From Silene latifolia (Eukaryota > Streptophyta > Magnoliopsida > Caryophyllales > Caryophyllaceae): a DNA stretch of 64,000 nucleotides. Positions 1 through 11,944 of the stretch are shown piece by piece. The stretch covers positions 51,202,293 to 51,266,292 of the forward strand of contig NC_133528.1 in the NCBI RefSeq assembly GCF_048544455.1, read 5' to 3'. A model generated the notes under the pieces. It was not told the origin of the DNA, made no database searches, and worked only from the letters and a program-made list of their open reading frames with translations. Both the position numbers and the translations under genes were made by a program. Positions within the stretch are counted from its first letter, which is position 1. Every line of letters starts with the position of its first letter.

Positions 1-260
1 TCACGGTTCTCATGGGAAGGGGGTTCTTATAGGATCACAACCCTATATTTAATCAGTTATTTTGGGTTCCATCCTATAGGTGTGACCTCAAGGGATCAAC
101 TGATCACCACTGTCAAACGACAGTAACGTCAAACTCTAGTCAGCCAATCGTTACCGATAAATGTTAATCAGTTGACTATATAATCTATCATCCCTTATGT
201 ATTTTTATTATGAGATTTAAATATGTGATCGCGCTACTGTTGAGGACACATACTCCAACA
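1..260 (-). repeat. copia-3 3' LTR, terminal part only
   Basis: The segment ends in ...ACTCCAACA, directly followed by a tract that reads AGTGGGAGAT on the minus strand (the polypurine tract). The same arrangement marks the LTR ends of the other copia copies here. A block including GGTGTGACC and CAACTGATCACC is shared with the copia-1 and copia-2 LTR ends, so the three families are related. The rest of this LTR lies left of the window. Confidence 0.8.
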
Positions 261-759
261 ATCTCCCACTTGTCCGAGACAAATGTGCGTCACCAATTCT
301 CTTATCCTATTACATCTCTCACTCAATGCAAGGTGTCTTGAAGGTCGTACTTGCATGTGATCATATCAAGAGTGGTTTCCTCGATCTAGAGAGTAACTTT
401 TTTACCGGAATTATCTACCGTAGATACCTTCCGAGCGTGGCCACGCATTTCCAGTTCACTACTCCTCGAGTGGCCCTGAGATATAGATAACCCTGACAAA
501 GGGGTGGACAATTCCTATCACACTGTTCCCTTTGTTCAGCCACAGTTCATGATGACCCAAAACATGCCCATTTGCACTCCATATTCGGAAGTCGAAGAGC
601 AAAAATCAAAGCCAATCAGAAACTGTGCCGACTTGGACGAACAGTCTCTAGTCAAAGAATCGACTAAAAAAGAATACTATAGTAGCTCTCGCCAGTACCA
701 AGCTATATGAATTTCAAGAACTCTATAAGCGGTCACTGCCCGACAGAGTATCCCATACA
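261..759 (-). other. copia-3 polypurine tract and first part of its 3' untranslated region
   Basis: The polypurine tract is at 261-272 (minus strand). The rest aligns by eye with the 3' UTR that follows the polypurine tract in the copia-1 copies (for example 7146-7450), including CTCGAGTGGCCCTGAGA. I see no gene here. The 68-codon frame at 504-710 has no recognisable content. Confidence 0.7.
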
Positions 760-764
760 GTCTG
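760..764. repeat. Left target-site duplication GTCTG of the gypsy composite
   Basis: GTCTG immediately precedes the TGTAACACCC start of the left gypsy LTR. The same five bases follow the end of the right LTR at 45071-45075. Five-base duplications are standard for Ty3/gypsy integrases. Confidence 0.85.
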
Positions 765-2177
765 TGTAACACCCCCATACTATAAGTGCCTTACCAGGAC
801 CACCCAGGTATAAAGATGTTACCATCTCGGTTTCCCGAGGCAATGATAATCATAAGACAATAACGAAACAACATTTAAATAGTATAAGTTTAGTGAATAA
901 GATACAATCCAAAACCAAATACCAAAATACGGTTACATGTTCTCAAAACCAACTGTTTACTCAACTAAATGAAATGTTTAATAAACTACTCAAGCTACAG
1001 CGGAAGACTCTATCATCTGAAAGTGGCACCTCCCAGCTATCCCATGTAACTCGACTCATACCTGCTCAACAACTGCTCACCATCCCCGAATGGATCACCA
1101 CAGTTTTTAAAACAATAAAAGGGGTCAGTACTAATCACACAATTTATATATAATCCAACAACACAATCAACACAGCTCAAGCATCACAGATATACTCCGA
1201 ACTCCATTCCCAACTCCACAATACTGACTACACACTAAAGTATGTAGTTCTGCCAGAGTGCCCATCGCAACAGGTCACTCCATGCCGCCAGTGGGGGACC
1301 GCAGCCATTCCCACCTAATCCCCACTCATCTCCGTCGAGCGATAAACCCAAATTCCTTAATGTGCATATCCCTTCTGTGGCAGGTTCCACAGAAGGCGAA
1401 TAATGGGCGTGAAGCCACTCCCGCAAGTGACTCCACTCAGCCAGGGACGCGACCCGTAGAACACAGACAGATACAAACAATCACAACTACTAAACAGCAA
1501 TCAACACCAACAACCGTCACAATATCGTATGATAATAATCAACAATCACAAATCACCACCACACATTATGGGACTAATATTGAGAAGGGAAACCCTACCT
1601 GGAAAGCAACACAGTCAGACGATCTCAACAGCTATTATCAAAAGGCCTCTTCTACGAATCCTCCTCCTAACATACAATCATACAATTACTACCAATCAAG
1701 AAACACAACAAAACCCCCAAATCCCCAAATTAAGGTTTAACTAACTTTAACGAATTACCATAAAAACAGTACGTAGATCTTACCCTCGACGCAAGGATCA
1801 CAAAGGTGTAAAGAAAGACGAATTCCGACCTCCCAAGCTCCGGGATTTGCCAATAATGTGATTGATGCGAAGAACGTAGATTGTTTTCTCTTTTGAAAGT
1901 AATTAGGTTTTAAAAGTGTATTAAGAAAGTGACGGAAGCGTTTATATATTAAATCGCATTATTAACAAAACCCGACAAATCATCCCCCCGTAAACCGGCT
2001 ACTCGATCGAGTAGCTGACATACTCGATCGAGTGCCGCCTACTCGATCGAGTATCAAGGTTACTCGATCGAGTACCCAACAGGTCAGAAATTGTTTTAAA
2101 TCATAAAACACCCTTACTCGACAGAGTAAGGCCCACTCGATAGAGTACCCAGAGGCTCATAAAACCGTAGTATTACA
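765..2177 (-). repeat. Gypsy 3' LTR (left copy)
   Basis: It begins TGTAACACCC and ends GTATTACA on the plus strand. It is 1413 bp against 1395 bp for the right copy. An 18-bp extra stretch near 1412-1430 in the left copy explains the length difference. By eye the two LTRs differ at roughly two percent of positions, so this insertion is older than copia-2. Near 1940-1948 the minus strand reads TATATAAAC, a candidate TATA box. A cluster of ACTCGATCGAGT palindromes lies at about 2003-2150. Reading frames at 893-1153 and 1258-1740 are LTR sequence and not genes. Confidence 0.85.
2003..2150. repeat. ACTCGATCGAGT palindrome cluster in the gypsy 3' LTR
   Basis: Four perfect CTCGATCGAG cores plus two degenerate ones (CTCGACAGAG, CTCGATAGAG) lie within about 150 bp. 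The spacing is irregular and the flanking bases vary, so this is not a simple tandem satellite. The same cluster recurs in the right LTR at about 44895-45045. Confidence 0.85.
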
Positions 2178-2409
2178 GTCTTCCCTCCTTAAAAAGAACT
2201 TCGTCCCCGAAGTTCAAACCACAACAAAACAAAGACACACACTACTACACTCCCGACTCAACAACCAAAACAAAACTCGACATAAAACATGTTACTAACC
2301 CAAACTCAACCCGACTCAACCACAACAGACATACCGACACAACATAAAAAGGTATAAAAGCTCTTAAAAACTCTTCGCGATCATCTCCTACCCCCTAAAA
2401 GAAACAAGG
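2178..2409 (-). other. Gypsy polypurine tract and 3' untranslated region
   Basis: Next to the LTR the minus strand reads AAGGAGGGAAGAC, a good polypurine tract for plus-strand priming. The rest is A/C-rich non-coding DNA between the end of pol and the tract. Confidence 0.7.
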
Positions 2410-5400
2410 TTACGTCTCCGTAACCATACATACCTGATCAAAAAGGAAAGGGTAACGCTCTCTCATGGCCTCCTCTGCCTCCCATGTAGCTTCCTCAGAC
2501 TCGTGGTTAGACCAAAGGATCTTAAGCAAAACTGTCTCACCACTCCTAGTCTTCCTAACCTTCCGGTCAAGAATCTACTTAGGCACCTCAAGGTATGACA
2601 AAGACTCATCTAACTCTAAGCTCTCTGCCTCTAACACATGTGACGGATCCCTCACATACTTCCGCAGCTGAGATACATGAAACATATTATGCACCCTCTC
2701 TAACGCAGCTGGCAAAGCCAAACGATATGAAACCTCTCTAACCCGCTCTAAGATCTCATAAGGCCCTATGAACTTCTGACTCAACTTGCCTTTCTTCCCA
2801 AATCTCATAACCCCACGCATAGGAGACACTTTCAGAAGAACCTTGTCCCCAACCTGAAACTCTATATCCTGGCGATGTAGATCTGCATAACTCTTTTGCC
2901 TATCCTGAGCCGCTCTCATCCGTTCCCTGATCATCTTAATCTGTTCAACCATCTCATATACCATCTCTGGTCCTAGAATCACTGCCTCAGCACTGTCGTC
3001 CCAACAAATCGGGCTCCTACATCTCCTCCCATATAAGGCCTCGAACGGTGCCATACCAATACTAGTGTGATAGCTGTTGTTGTAAGAAAACTTTATCAAG
3101 TCCAACCTCTGTTCCCAGCTACCACCAAAGTCCATCACACAAGCTCGCAACATATCCTCAAGAGTCTTGATCGTCCTCTCAGTCTGACCGTCTGTCAAAG
3201 GATGAAATGTCGTACTCATCTTCAAAGTTATTTTCAAAGATTCCTGCAACTCTTTCCAAAACCTTGAGATAAATCTCGCATCTCTGTCAAATACTATGTC
3301 CTTAGGGACTCCATGTAGCTTTAGCACATTCTTCCGATAAGCCATAGCTAATTGTGCCTTAGTCCATGTATCTTTCATTGGCACAAAATGAGCTGAATTG
3401 GTCAGTCGATCCACTATTACCCATATCATATTGTTACCCGGTTGACTCTTTGGCAAACCCACGATAAAATCCATAGAAATGGATTCCTACTTCCACTCAG
3501 GTACCTCTAAAGACTGAATCTTACCTTGTGGTCGTCGCTGCTCCCCTTTAACTCTCTGGCATGTCAAACAACGGGCCACGAACTCAGCTATTTCTTTCTT
3601 CATCCCAGGCCACCAGAACGTGTTCTTTAAATCCTTGTATAGCTTGTCACCACCTGGATGTACTGAATATGGTGTACAATGTGCCTCTGTCATGATTGTC
3701 TTTTTCAGCTCCTTATCATTAGGGACACACCACCTACCATCAAACCTCAAACTACCATCTGTATGAATACAGAATCGAGACACTGTCCCTTTCTCTACTC
3801 CAGCTCTCCACTCTACCATCTTAGGGTCCAACGCCTGTTTACCTCGAATATCATCATAAAGATCAGGCTGCACTGTCAAATCTCCCATGGCATCCCCTCT
3901 CTGCATCATATGTATCCCAAACCTCCCCACCTCATCTCTCAACCTCATAAAAGATAAAGCTGTACACAAAGAATGTACACTCTTCCTACTCAAAGCATCT
4001 GCAACAACATTGGCTTTCCCTTCATGGTAGATAATATCCATGTCATAATCGCCAATCAGCTCCATCCACCTCCTCTGTCTCATGTTCATCTCCTTTTGAG
4101 TGAAGATATACTTGAGACTCTTGTGATCAGAAAATACCTTAAAGGTCGCCCCATAAAGGTAATGTCTCCAAATCTCAAGAGCAAACACCACTGCACCCAA
4201 CTCTAGATCATGTGTAGGATAGTTCTCCTCATCAGGCTTCAATTGCCTAGAAGCATAGGCAATCACTTTACCGTTCTGCATCAACACACATCCCAACCCA
4301 TTCTTTGAGGCATCTGTATAAACCTCAAAGTTCTCGATCCCTTCAGGCAATGCTAAGATAGGAGTTGTGGTCAAACGCTCCTTTAATGTTTGGAACACCG
4401 TCTCACAACTCTCATCCCAACGGAACCTGTTCTCTTTCCTCATCAAAGTTGTCATAGGTCTAGCAATCTTAGAGAAATTCTTCACGAACCGTCTGTAGTA
4501 TCCAGCTAAACCCAAGAAACTCTTGATTTCAGCAACATTCTTTGGTGCTTCCCACTTTGTCATTGCCTCAATCTTTGCCGGATCCACAGCTACCCCATCC
4601 TTAGAGATCACATGCCCCAGAAAAGGAACTTTCTCTAACCAGAACTCACACTTGGACAGCTTAGCATATAACTCATGCTCCCTCAAGGTCTGCAACATAA
4701 TCCTCAGATGCTCCTCATGCTCCTCCTTAGTCTTGGAGTAGACTAAGATGTCATCGATAAACACCACCACAAACTTGTCCAAAAACTGTCTGAAGATTCT
4801 GTTCATCAAGTCCATAAACACAGCCGGTGCATTAGATAACCCAAACGGCATTACCACATACTCATAATGGCTATACCTCGACTTGAAAGCTGTCTTTGGT
4901 ATGTCCACCTCTCTAATCTTCACCTGATGGTACCCCGACCTCAAATCAATCTTGGAAAAGACTGATGCACCACTCAACTGATCAAACAGGTCATTGATCC
5001 TTGGCAAAGGATACTTGTTCTTCACCGTCACTCGGTTCAGCTCCCTGTAGTCTATGCACAACCTCAAGCTCTCATCTTTCTTCTTCACAAAAAGAACTGG
5101 TGCTCCCCACGGTGATACACTAGGTCTAATGTATCCCTTATCTATCAGATCATCTAAATGTTTCCTGAGCTCCTCCATCTCTTTAGGACCCATCAGGTAC
5201 GGTGCCTTAGAGATTGGCCCCGTCCCCGGTTTCAACTCAACCGTGAAATCTATCTCCCTCTTCGGTGGCAACCCCGGAATCTCCTCTGGAAAGACATCTG
5301 CAAACTCACCCACCACTGGTATCTTATCAACCGTCGGACTCTCTATCCGGTCATCTCTCACACGGCACAAGATCAAAGGGCATCCCTTCCTCAGATAGGA

Positions 5401-6942
5401 CTTCAAGGTCACAACTGCAATCAACTTAACTTTGGGTTTGATCACAAACCCACGATAAGACACACTAACGCCCTTAGGACCTCTCAAAGACACATTCATT
5501 TGATGACAGTCTATCTTAGCTTTGTACTTTCCCAACCAATCCATCCCGACTATCATCTCAAAATCATCAAAAGGAAACTCTAGCAAGTCTAAAGGTAGAT
5601 CAACTTGCCCAACTATCATAGATACATCCCTATATAACCTCCCACATGATACAGACTCACCCGAAGGTATAAAAACTTTCTCACTTACAGACTCATATAC
5701 CCTCAAACCCAACCGTTTAACATGACTCGAAGATACAAACGACTGAGACGCCCCCGAATCAAACAAAACAAAGGTATGAATACCGTTAACAAGAAAAGTA
5801 CCAGTGATAAGATGTGCATCGTCCTCAGCTGCTTTCTTGTCCATCATGAACAGATTTCCACTGGTCTTCTGTCCACCTCCCTGGACAGTACTGGCTGATG
5901 TGGTCGGTTTAGCACCCGACCCCTGATTGTTGTTGTTGTTGTTCGTAGCTGGTTTCTGATAGGAATTACCGCCATTGAGGTTACCTCCACCCTGGTAGCT
6001 CTGACCTCCCCGGTTAGACCATGACCCAGTCGGTCTATTGCTCGCATAACTCTGTGCCGGCCCCTGAGAATAGCTCCCCTGAGCTGATCTCTGAAAAGTT
6101 CCAGGTACACTCGTGCACTCATGTATCTAGTGGCCTACACCGCCACAGCCATAGCAGGTCATCCCCCAACTACCACTAACACTCATACGGCCACGCCCAA
6201 AGGAAGCCCTAGCACTGAACCCTGACCTAGAAGAAAACGCTCTAGCCTGATTGTGGTTGCCTTTCTTGTGGCTAGATTGGCCAACACCTTCACTCTCAGC
6301 CTTTTTTTTCTCAACCACTCTCTCCTGAGCCATCTCCACCAACCTCTCAGCTCTTCCAGCCCTCTCATAAGCTTCCTTAACATCATTAAGGACTCCCACG
6401 GGTAACTTGTCCATGATCTTGGGAGTCAACCCTCTCTCAAACCTCAGCGCTAGGTTCTCCTCACTCAAACACATGTCCTCAACATACCTAGACTTCTCAT
6501 TAAACTGTTTGTAGTACTCAGCCACCCACATATCGGATGTCATCCTAAACCCATCAAACTCCTCCCTCAGCTTACTCCTCACATGCTCAGGTACAAACTC
6601 TTTCCTCATAGCCCTCTGAAACTCTTCCCAAGGTATAGCAGGTAAGCCCTGCTTCTTATACATCTCTCTAGCACTCACTTTCACCTTGTCCCACCACTCA
6701 CCAGCCGCTTCCCTCAGGTAGAACGCAGCTTGTTCTACTCTCATCTCATCAGGACAGTGTACCAGGTCCAGTATGTTCTCCATCTCATGATGCCAGTTGT
6801 CAAGAAGGTTTGGCTCCCCGGTCCCCTTGTACTCTTTTGGGTTAAACCTCGCTATATAAAGGCTGATCTTAGAGTGATCAACCTCCTTATCCTTTCCCAC
6901 TCTCTTTAGGGCCTCCGTAAGAGCATCTTGATGCTCCAACAT
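2410..6942 (-). pseudogene. Gypsy A gag-pol polyprotein, 5'-truncated and broken by three TAG stops
   Basis: One continuous frame of 1511 codons runs from the copia junction at 6942 to a TAA at 2410-2412. It has no frameshift but three in-frame TAG codons (6127-6129, 3487-3489, 2575-2577). Domains in order: retrotransposon gag (around 6330-6850), a CCHC knuckle starting CYGCGGVGH and cut by the first TAG, aspartic protease with DSGAS (about 5750), reverse transcriptase with the FIDD box (about 4760), RNase H starting YTDAS (about 4310), the HHCC integrase zinc domain (about 3570-3690), the DDE integrase core (3050-3470, with DRLTNSAHF, DRDARF and TDGQTER), and a chromodomain-like tail ending YPFLF (near 2460). 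The first 14 or so codons, which gypsy C retains, are missing because the copia LTR is fused there. It is the only gypsy copy here with integrase. Confidence 0.9.
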
Positions 6943-7145
6943 CTCTCAAACACATCCTTTAGGTGTGACTTTTAGGGACCAGTTGATCACCGCCATCAGT
7001 ATGATAATAACGTCAAACTTTCCAGCAAGCCAACCGTTATTAGGTAATCGTTAATCAACTGATAAAATACAAAGTATACCCTTGTGAACCGATAAGAGAT
7101 TTATAAATGTTATCACACTAATTGTGGAGGACACAAGCTCCAACA
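6939..7145 (-). repeat. copia-1a 3' LTR remnant fused to gypsy gag
   Basis: Only the last 207 bp of a 1105-bp LTR remain (compare 14928-15134). At the junction both parents carry ACATCT: gypsy has CCAACATCTT and the LTR has TCACATCTCT. The crossover therefore lies within a 6-bp microhomology at 6939-6944. The same junction occurs at 26111-26116. Confidence 0.85.
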
Positions 7146-7926
7146 ATCTCCCACTTGTCCTCACAAGTGTATGTGCGATAACCGATTCTCATATCCTAAA
7201 ATTTCTCCCACTCAATGTAAAACAATTTGCAAAATCCGTATTCACAAAGGTCGTATTTTACAAGTGATCAATATCAAGAGTGGTTTTCCCGACTAGAGAG
7301 TAACTTCACTGATAAACGAATCATCATTCAAGCATGGCCATGCATTTCAGTAACAACTCCTCGAGTGGCCCTGAGAAATAACTAAACCTGATAAAGGCTG
7401 GATATTTTCTTCAACTCGAATCCTGCAGATATAAGCACAGTATGAAATGACCCAGAAAAAATCTGCTTAGCCTCCTGTTACGGCAGACCATGAGAAAGAA
7501 ACCAAAGTCACCCAAAAAGTGCCTTAATCTCAAGAGACAGTTGATAGTCAAAAGAATCGACTCTAGGAACACAATGGACGTCCAATCCACGACCTAGTAC
7601 CGAATGTTTTTAAACATTTAGGACTCCATTACGTTGTCACAATTTGTCCTACGAGGTATCGTTATAACTCGCATCTGTGATCGATAAGCCAACTATTTGA
7701 CTTATGGCTCGTTGAACCCACCATCAATCGACTGCACAATATAATAGCCAGAGTTATCAGCTCATGTAGGCGATTACGGACCAAAAAAAAATATAATGTA
7801 ATTCAGTTCACTTTGTGCTGTTCAATGTTGTCAGTACAATCCACATGAAAAACAAAATATGAAATAAAACGATGAAGTTATAAATAGCATACGAAAAAGA
7901 TAATGTATCGAATTCATAATCAACTA
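7146..7926 (-). other. copia-1a polypurine tract and 3' untranslated region
   Basis: The minus-strand polypurine tract (GTGGGAGAT) abuts the LTR. The rest is non-coding and closely matches 26318-27097 of copia-1b. I see no gene in it. Confidence 0.7.
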
Positions 7927-10900
7927 CTACAACTCAGGAACACGTTTAATTCCCATGGAAATAACGTGCCCTACATGCTTATCATAATTCAACGGTTTAG
8001 TGATAGGGTCCGCGATGTTGTCATCCGAAGCTATCTTGTCAATCACTATCTCCTCTTGCTCCACGTAATCACGAATTAGGTGAGCCTTCCGATGTACATG
8101 TCTAGACTTGTTGCTAGACTTAGGCTCCTTGGCCTGGAAGATGGCACCTCTATTGTCAGAATAGATGGTGATCGGGTCATTCTAACTAGGAACTATCGTA
8201 AGTCCTTGTAAGAATTGACGCATCCATATAGCTTCCTTTGCTGCTTCCGAAGCGGCATAGTACTCGGATTCAGTAGTAGAATCTGCTACAACATCCCGTT
8301 TGGAACTCTTCCAGCTGACCGCAACACCATTAAGAGTAAAGACGAACCCGGATTGAGATTTCGAATCATCTCGATCCGTTTGGAAGCTAGCATCTCACAG
8401 AACCGATTGCGCATAGCTTAGTATCTCCTCCATAAGTCAATACCCAATCCTTAGTCCTCCGTAGGTACTTAAGGATGTTTTTAACAGCTATCCAGTGTCT
8501 TTCACCTGGATTCCTTTGGTACCGACTCGTCATACTCAATGCATATGCCACGTCTGGACGTGTGCATATCAAGGCATACATGATTGATCCTATTGCTGAT
8601 GCATAAGAAACACGACTCATGCGCTCAATCCCTTCAGGTGTCGTGGGTGACTGAGACTTGCTCAACTGCATCCCAGACGTCATTGGAAGGTTCCCCTTCT
8701 TGGAGTTGGTCATGCTGAACCTTTCAAGAATCTTATACAAATAAGACTCCTGACTCAGTGATAACGTCTATCGTGATCTATCTCGATAGGTACGGATTCC
8801 CAATATGCGTTGTGCCTCACCCAGATCTTTCATCTGGAAATGGTTCTTCAACCATCCTTTAACCGAAGATAAGAGAGGAATGTCATTCCCAATCAAGAGT
8901 ATGTCATCAACAAACAATATCAAGAAAACAATCTTGCTCCCACTCGACTTGATTTATAAGCATGGTTCCTCGACCGATCGAGTGAAACCATACTCTTTTA
9001 TCACCTGGTCGAAATGATGATTCCAACTCCGAGAAGCTTGCTTAAGTCCATAAATGGAATGCTTAAGCTTGCACGCTTTCTTAGGATTTTCAGGATCTAT
9101 GAAACCTTCGGGTTGCACCATGTACAACTCCTCCTCCAAATAACCGTTTAAGAAGGCGGTTTTCACATCCATTTGCCAAATTTCATAGTCATGAAAAGCG
9201 GCAATTGCTAAGATAATCCGAATGGAACGCAGCATAACTACGGGTGCAAAAATTTCATCATAATGCAATCCGTGCACTTGAGTGAAACCTTTTGCCACTA
9301 GTCGTGCCTTATAGGTATCTGGTTGCGCGTCTACAGAATGTTTTATTTTGTAAAGCCATTTGCACTATAGAGGTTTTAACTTATTAGGTAAATCAACAAG
9401 ATCCCATACGTCATTCTCATACATGGAGTCCATCTCGGATTGCATGGCTTCAAGCCATAGCTTTGAGTCGGAACAGGTCATGGCACCTTTATAGGTAGCG
9501 GGTTCATTACTCTCTAGGAGCAAAACGTCATTCTCCTCGACCATACCAATGTATCTGTCTGGAGGATTAGAGACTCTACCCGACCTCTTAGGTTCCTGAG
9601 GAATATTAACCGTATCATCAGTTGAAGGAACAACTTCCTCCATCTGTTCCTCGGTTGTTGGTTCTTGAATCTCCGACAGCTCGAAGGTTCTATTACTTGT
9701 CTTGTTCTCGAGAAATTCTTTCTCTAAGAACTTTGCACTAGCCGCAACAAAAACTCGATGTTCGGTAGGCGAATAGAAGTAATGACCAAACATTCCTTTT
9801 GGATAACCAATAAAGTATGTCTTGACCGATCGCGGGCTGAGCTTATCCTCGTGTCTCCACTTGACATAAGCCTCGCAGCCCCTAACCCGAATAAAGGACA
9901 AGTTAGGGAACGTTCCCTTCTACATTTCATATGGAGTCTTGTCGACAGGTTTAGACGGACTTCGGTTAAGTATAAGAGCAGCTGACAAAAGAGCAAAACC
10001 CCATAATGAATCAGGTACTACCGTGTGACTCATCATGGATCGAACCATATCAAGTAATGTTCGATTTCTCCGTTCGGACACACCATTTAATTGAGGTGTT
10101 CCAGGCGAAGTTAACTGTAAAACGATTCCACAGTCTTTAAGGTGTTGATCAAACTCATTTGAAAGATATTCGCCACCCCGATCTGAACGGAGTGCTTTAA
10201 CCTTTCTTCCCAGTTGGTTCTCAACCTTATTCTGGTATGCCTTGAATTTTTCAAATGACTCACTTTTATGCTTCATTAAGTAGACATATCCGTATCTACT
10301 CAAATCGTCCGTGAAAGTGATAAAATATCTATAGCCATCTCTAGCGGTAATTGACATAGGTCCACATACGTCAGTATGTATGAGTCCTAATAGGTCACTA
10401 GCGCGCATTCAACCACCTTTGAAGGAAATTCGAGTCATTTTTACGATGAGACATGATTCACACGTGCCAAATGAAGAAAAATCAAAAGTGGGGATAGTCC
10501 CATTCTCGACGAGTTTCTTTACACGTTTTTCATTTATGTGTCCTATTCGACAATGCCATAGATAAGTTTGATCTTTGTCACCAACCTTTAATTTCTTATT
10601 GTTCACATATAAAACATCTGTGGTTTGATCTAAGATATAAATTCCATTCATGGAAACTGCTTTGCCATAAACCATTTCATTGAAAGAGAAAATACAACTA
10701 TTATCCTTTATTGAAAATGAAAAACCGTCTTTATCAAGTACGGAAACATAAATAATGTTCTTAGACAAACTGGGTACGTAGTAACAGTTATATAAATATA
10801 ACTCAAAACCACTCGGGAGTTGGATTACGTATGTTCCATTCGAGACTGCAGCAACTCTAGCTCCATTCCCGACTCGCAGGTCCACATCACCCTTTCCGAG

Positions 10901-11944
10901 AGGTGTGATGTTTTTTAGGCCCTGCAAATGATTACACAGATGAGAACCACAACCAGTATCAAGTACCCAAGTTCCGAAACTTGCATGGTTAATCTCAATC
11001 ATATGAATATAAGATGACATACCAACAGGAGTGACGCGGCCTGCTTTTATGTCCTCACGGTACACGGGACAGTTCCTCCTCCAATGTCCGGTCTTGTGAC
11101 AATGGTGGCACTCAATGTCACCGCCCTTGCTCTTTGCCTTGCCTTGTGAGCCACTAGTCTCACCGGGCCCACTCTTACCGTTTCCTGGCTTCTTAAACTT
11201 TGGCTTACCTACAGTTAGGTCGCCATGAGCCTTGCCCTTACCCTTATTCTTGTTGGAAATCATGAGAACATCTTGCTTCATGCTCCCACTCAATTTCATA
11301 TCCTTCTCGGTCTGTACGAGAAGTGAGTGTAGCTCATGAGGACTTTTCTTCATGTCATTCATGTAGTAATTTGCCCTAAAGAGGGCAAAACCATCATGAA
11401 GTGAATGAAGCATACGGTCAATGACTATGCTCTCACTGATTTTGCAATCAAGTGCCTCCAGCTTCTAGACATTCTCAATCATGTTAAGAATGTGTGGGCT
11501 AATCGGTTGGCCCATCTGGAGTTTCGCATCAAAGAAGCGACAGGTATGCTCATAAGTAACGATCCTCGGTGCTTTTGAGAACTTGTTAGTGAACGTGGTG
11601 AAAATCTTGTTTGCACCTTGGGCAATGAAGCGTCTTTGCAAATTGGTTTCCATTGCAAAATTGAGTACGTTCTTTATCGCACCCGCTTCCATAACGAAGT
11701 CACTATAAGCAAGTGACTCGTCGACTCATGCATTGGGGCCTGGGTTTGGCGGTATTGGCTCAGTTAAGTACTTGAGCTTACCGTCAGCAATGGCAGCATT
11801 CCGCAATGATGCCTCCCAGTCCGCAAAGTTGGACCCGTCATTTTTCAGACGTGTGAACTGATTCATGTGGTCCATGAAAGCTTTCAGCCAGGACTCGCGA
11901 TCAAGTGTGGCACTTGGCATAGGGATTGCGTTATTTCCAACCAT
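7927..11944 (-). pseudogene. copia-1a gag-pol polyprotein, broken
   Basis: The frame starts at the ATG at 11942-11944 and ends at the TAG at 7927-7929. Its length is not a multiple of three, so frameshifts are present. Domains in order: gag of the UBN2 type (11465-11944), CCHC knuckle CHHCHKTGHWRRNC (about 11080), protease with DTGCGS (about 10960), pre-integrase zinc region (about 10500-10580), DDE integrase core (9930-10400, with HTDVCGPM, RSDRGGEY and NGVSERRNRT), reverse transcriptase (about 8870-9300, with QMDVKTAFLNG) and RNase H (about 8220-8290, with TTESEYYAAS). In-frame stops include one at about 9367 (CAG to TAG) and one at about 8184. Both are also present in copia-1b. Another stop near 8954 is private to this copy. 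The order integrase before RT identifies Ty1/copia. Confidence 0.88.

Noticed and set aside
1258..1740. 160-codon frame in the left gypsy LTR
   Set aside because: It starts at a non-ATG region of the LTR. The right LTR copy is interrupted, and no conserved domain is visible.
2003..2150. Palindrome cluster taken as a CRISPR array
   Set aside because: Spacers are irregular, units are only 10-14 bp, no cas genes are present and the context is a plant LTR.
8954..8970. CTCGACCGATCGAGTG in copia RT as part of the palindrome system
   Set aside because: It is an isolated coding segment (Thr-Arg-Ser-Val-Glu-Glu text) present once per copia copy and not clustered.
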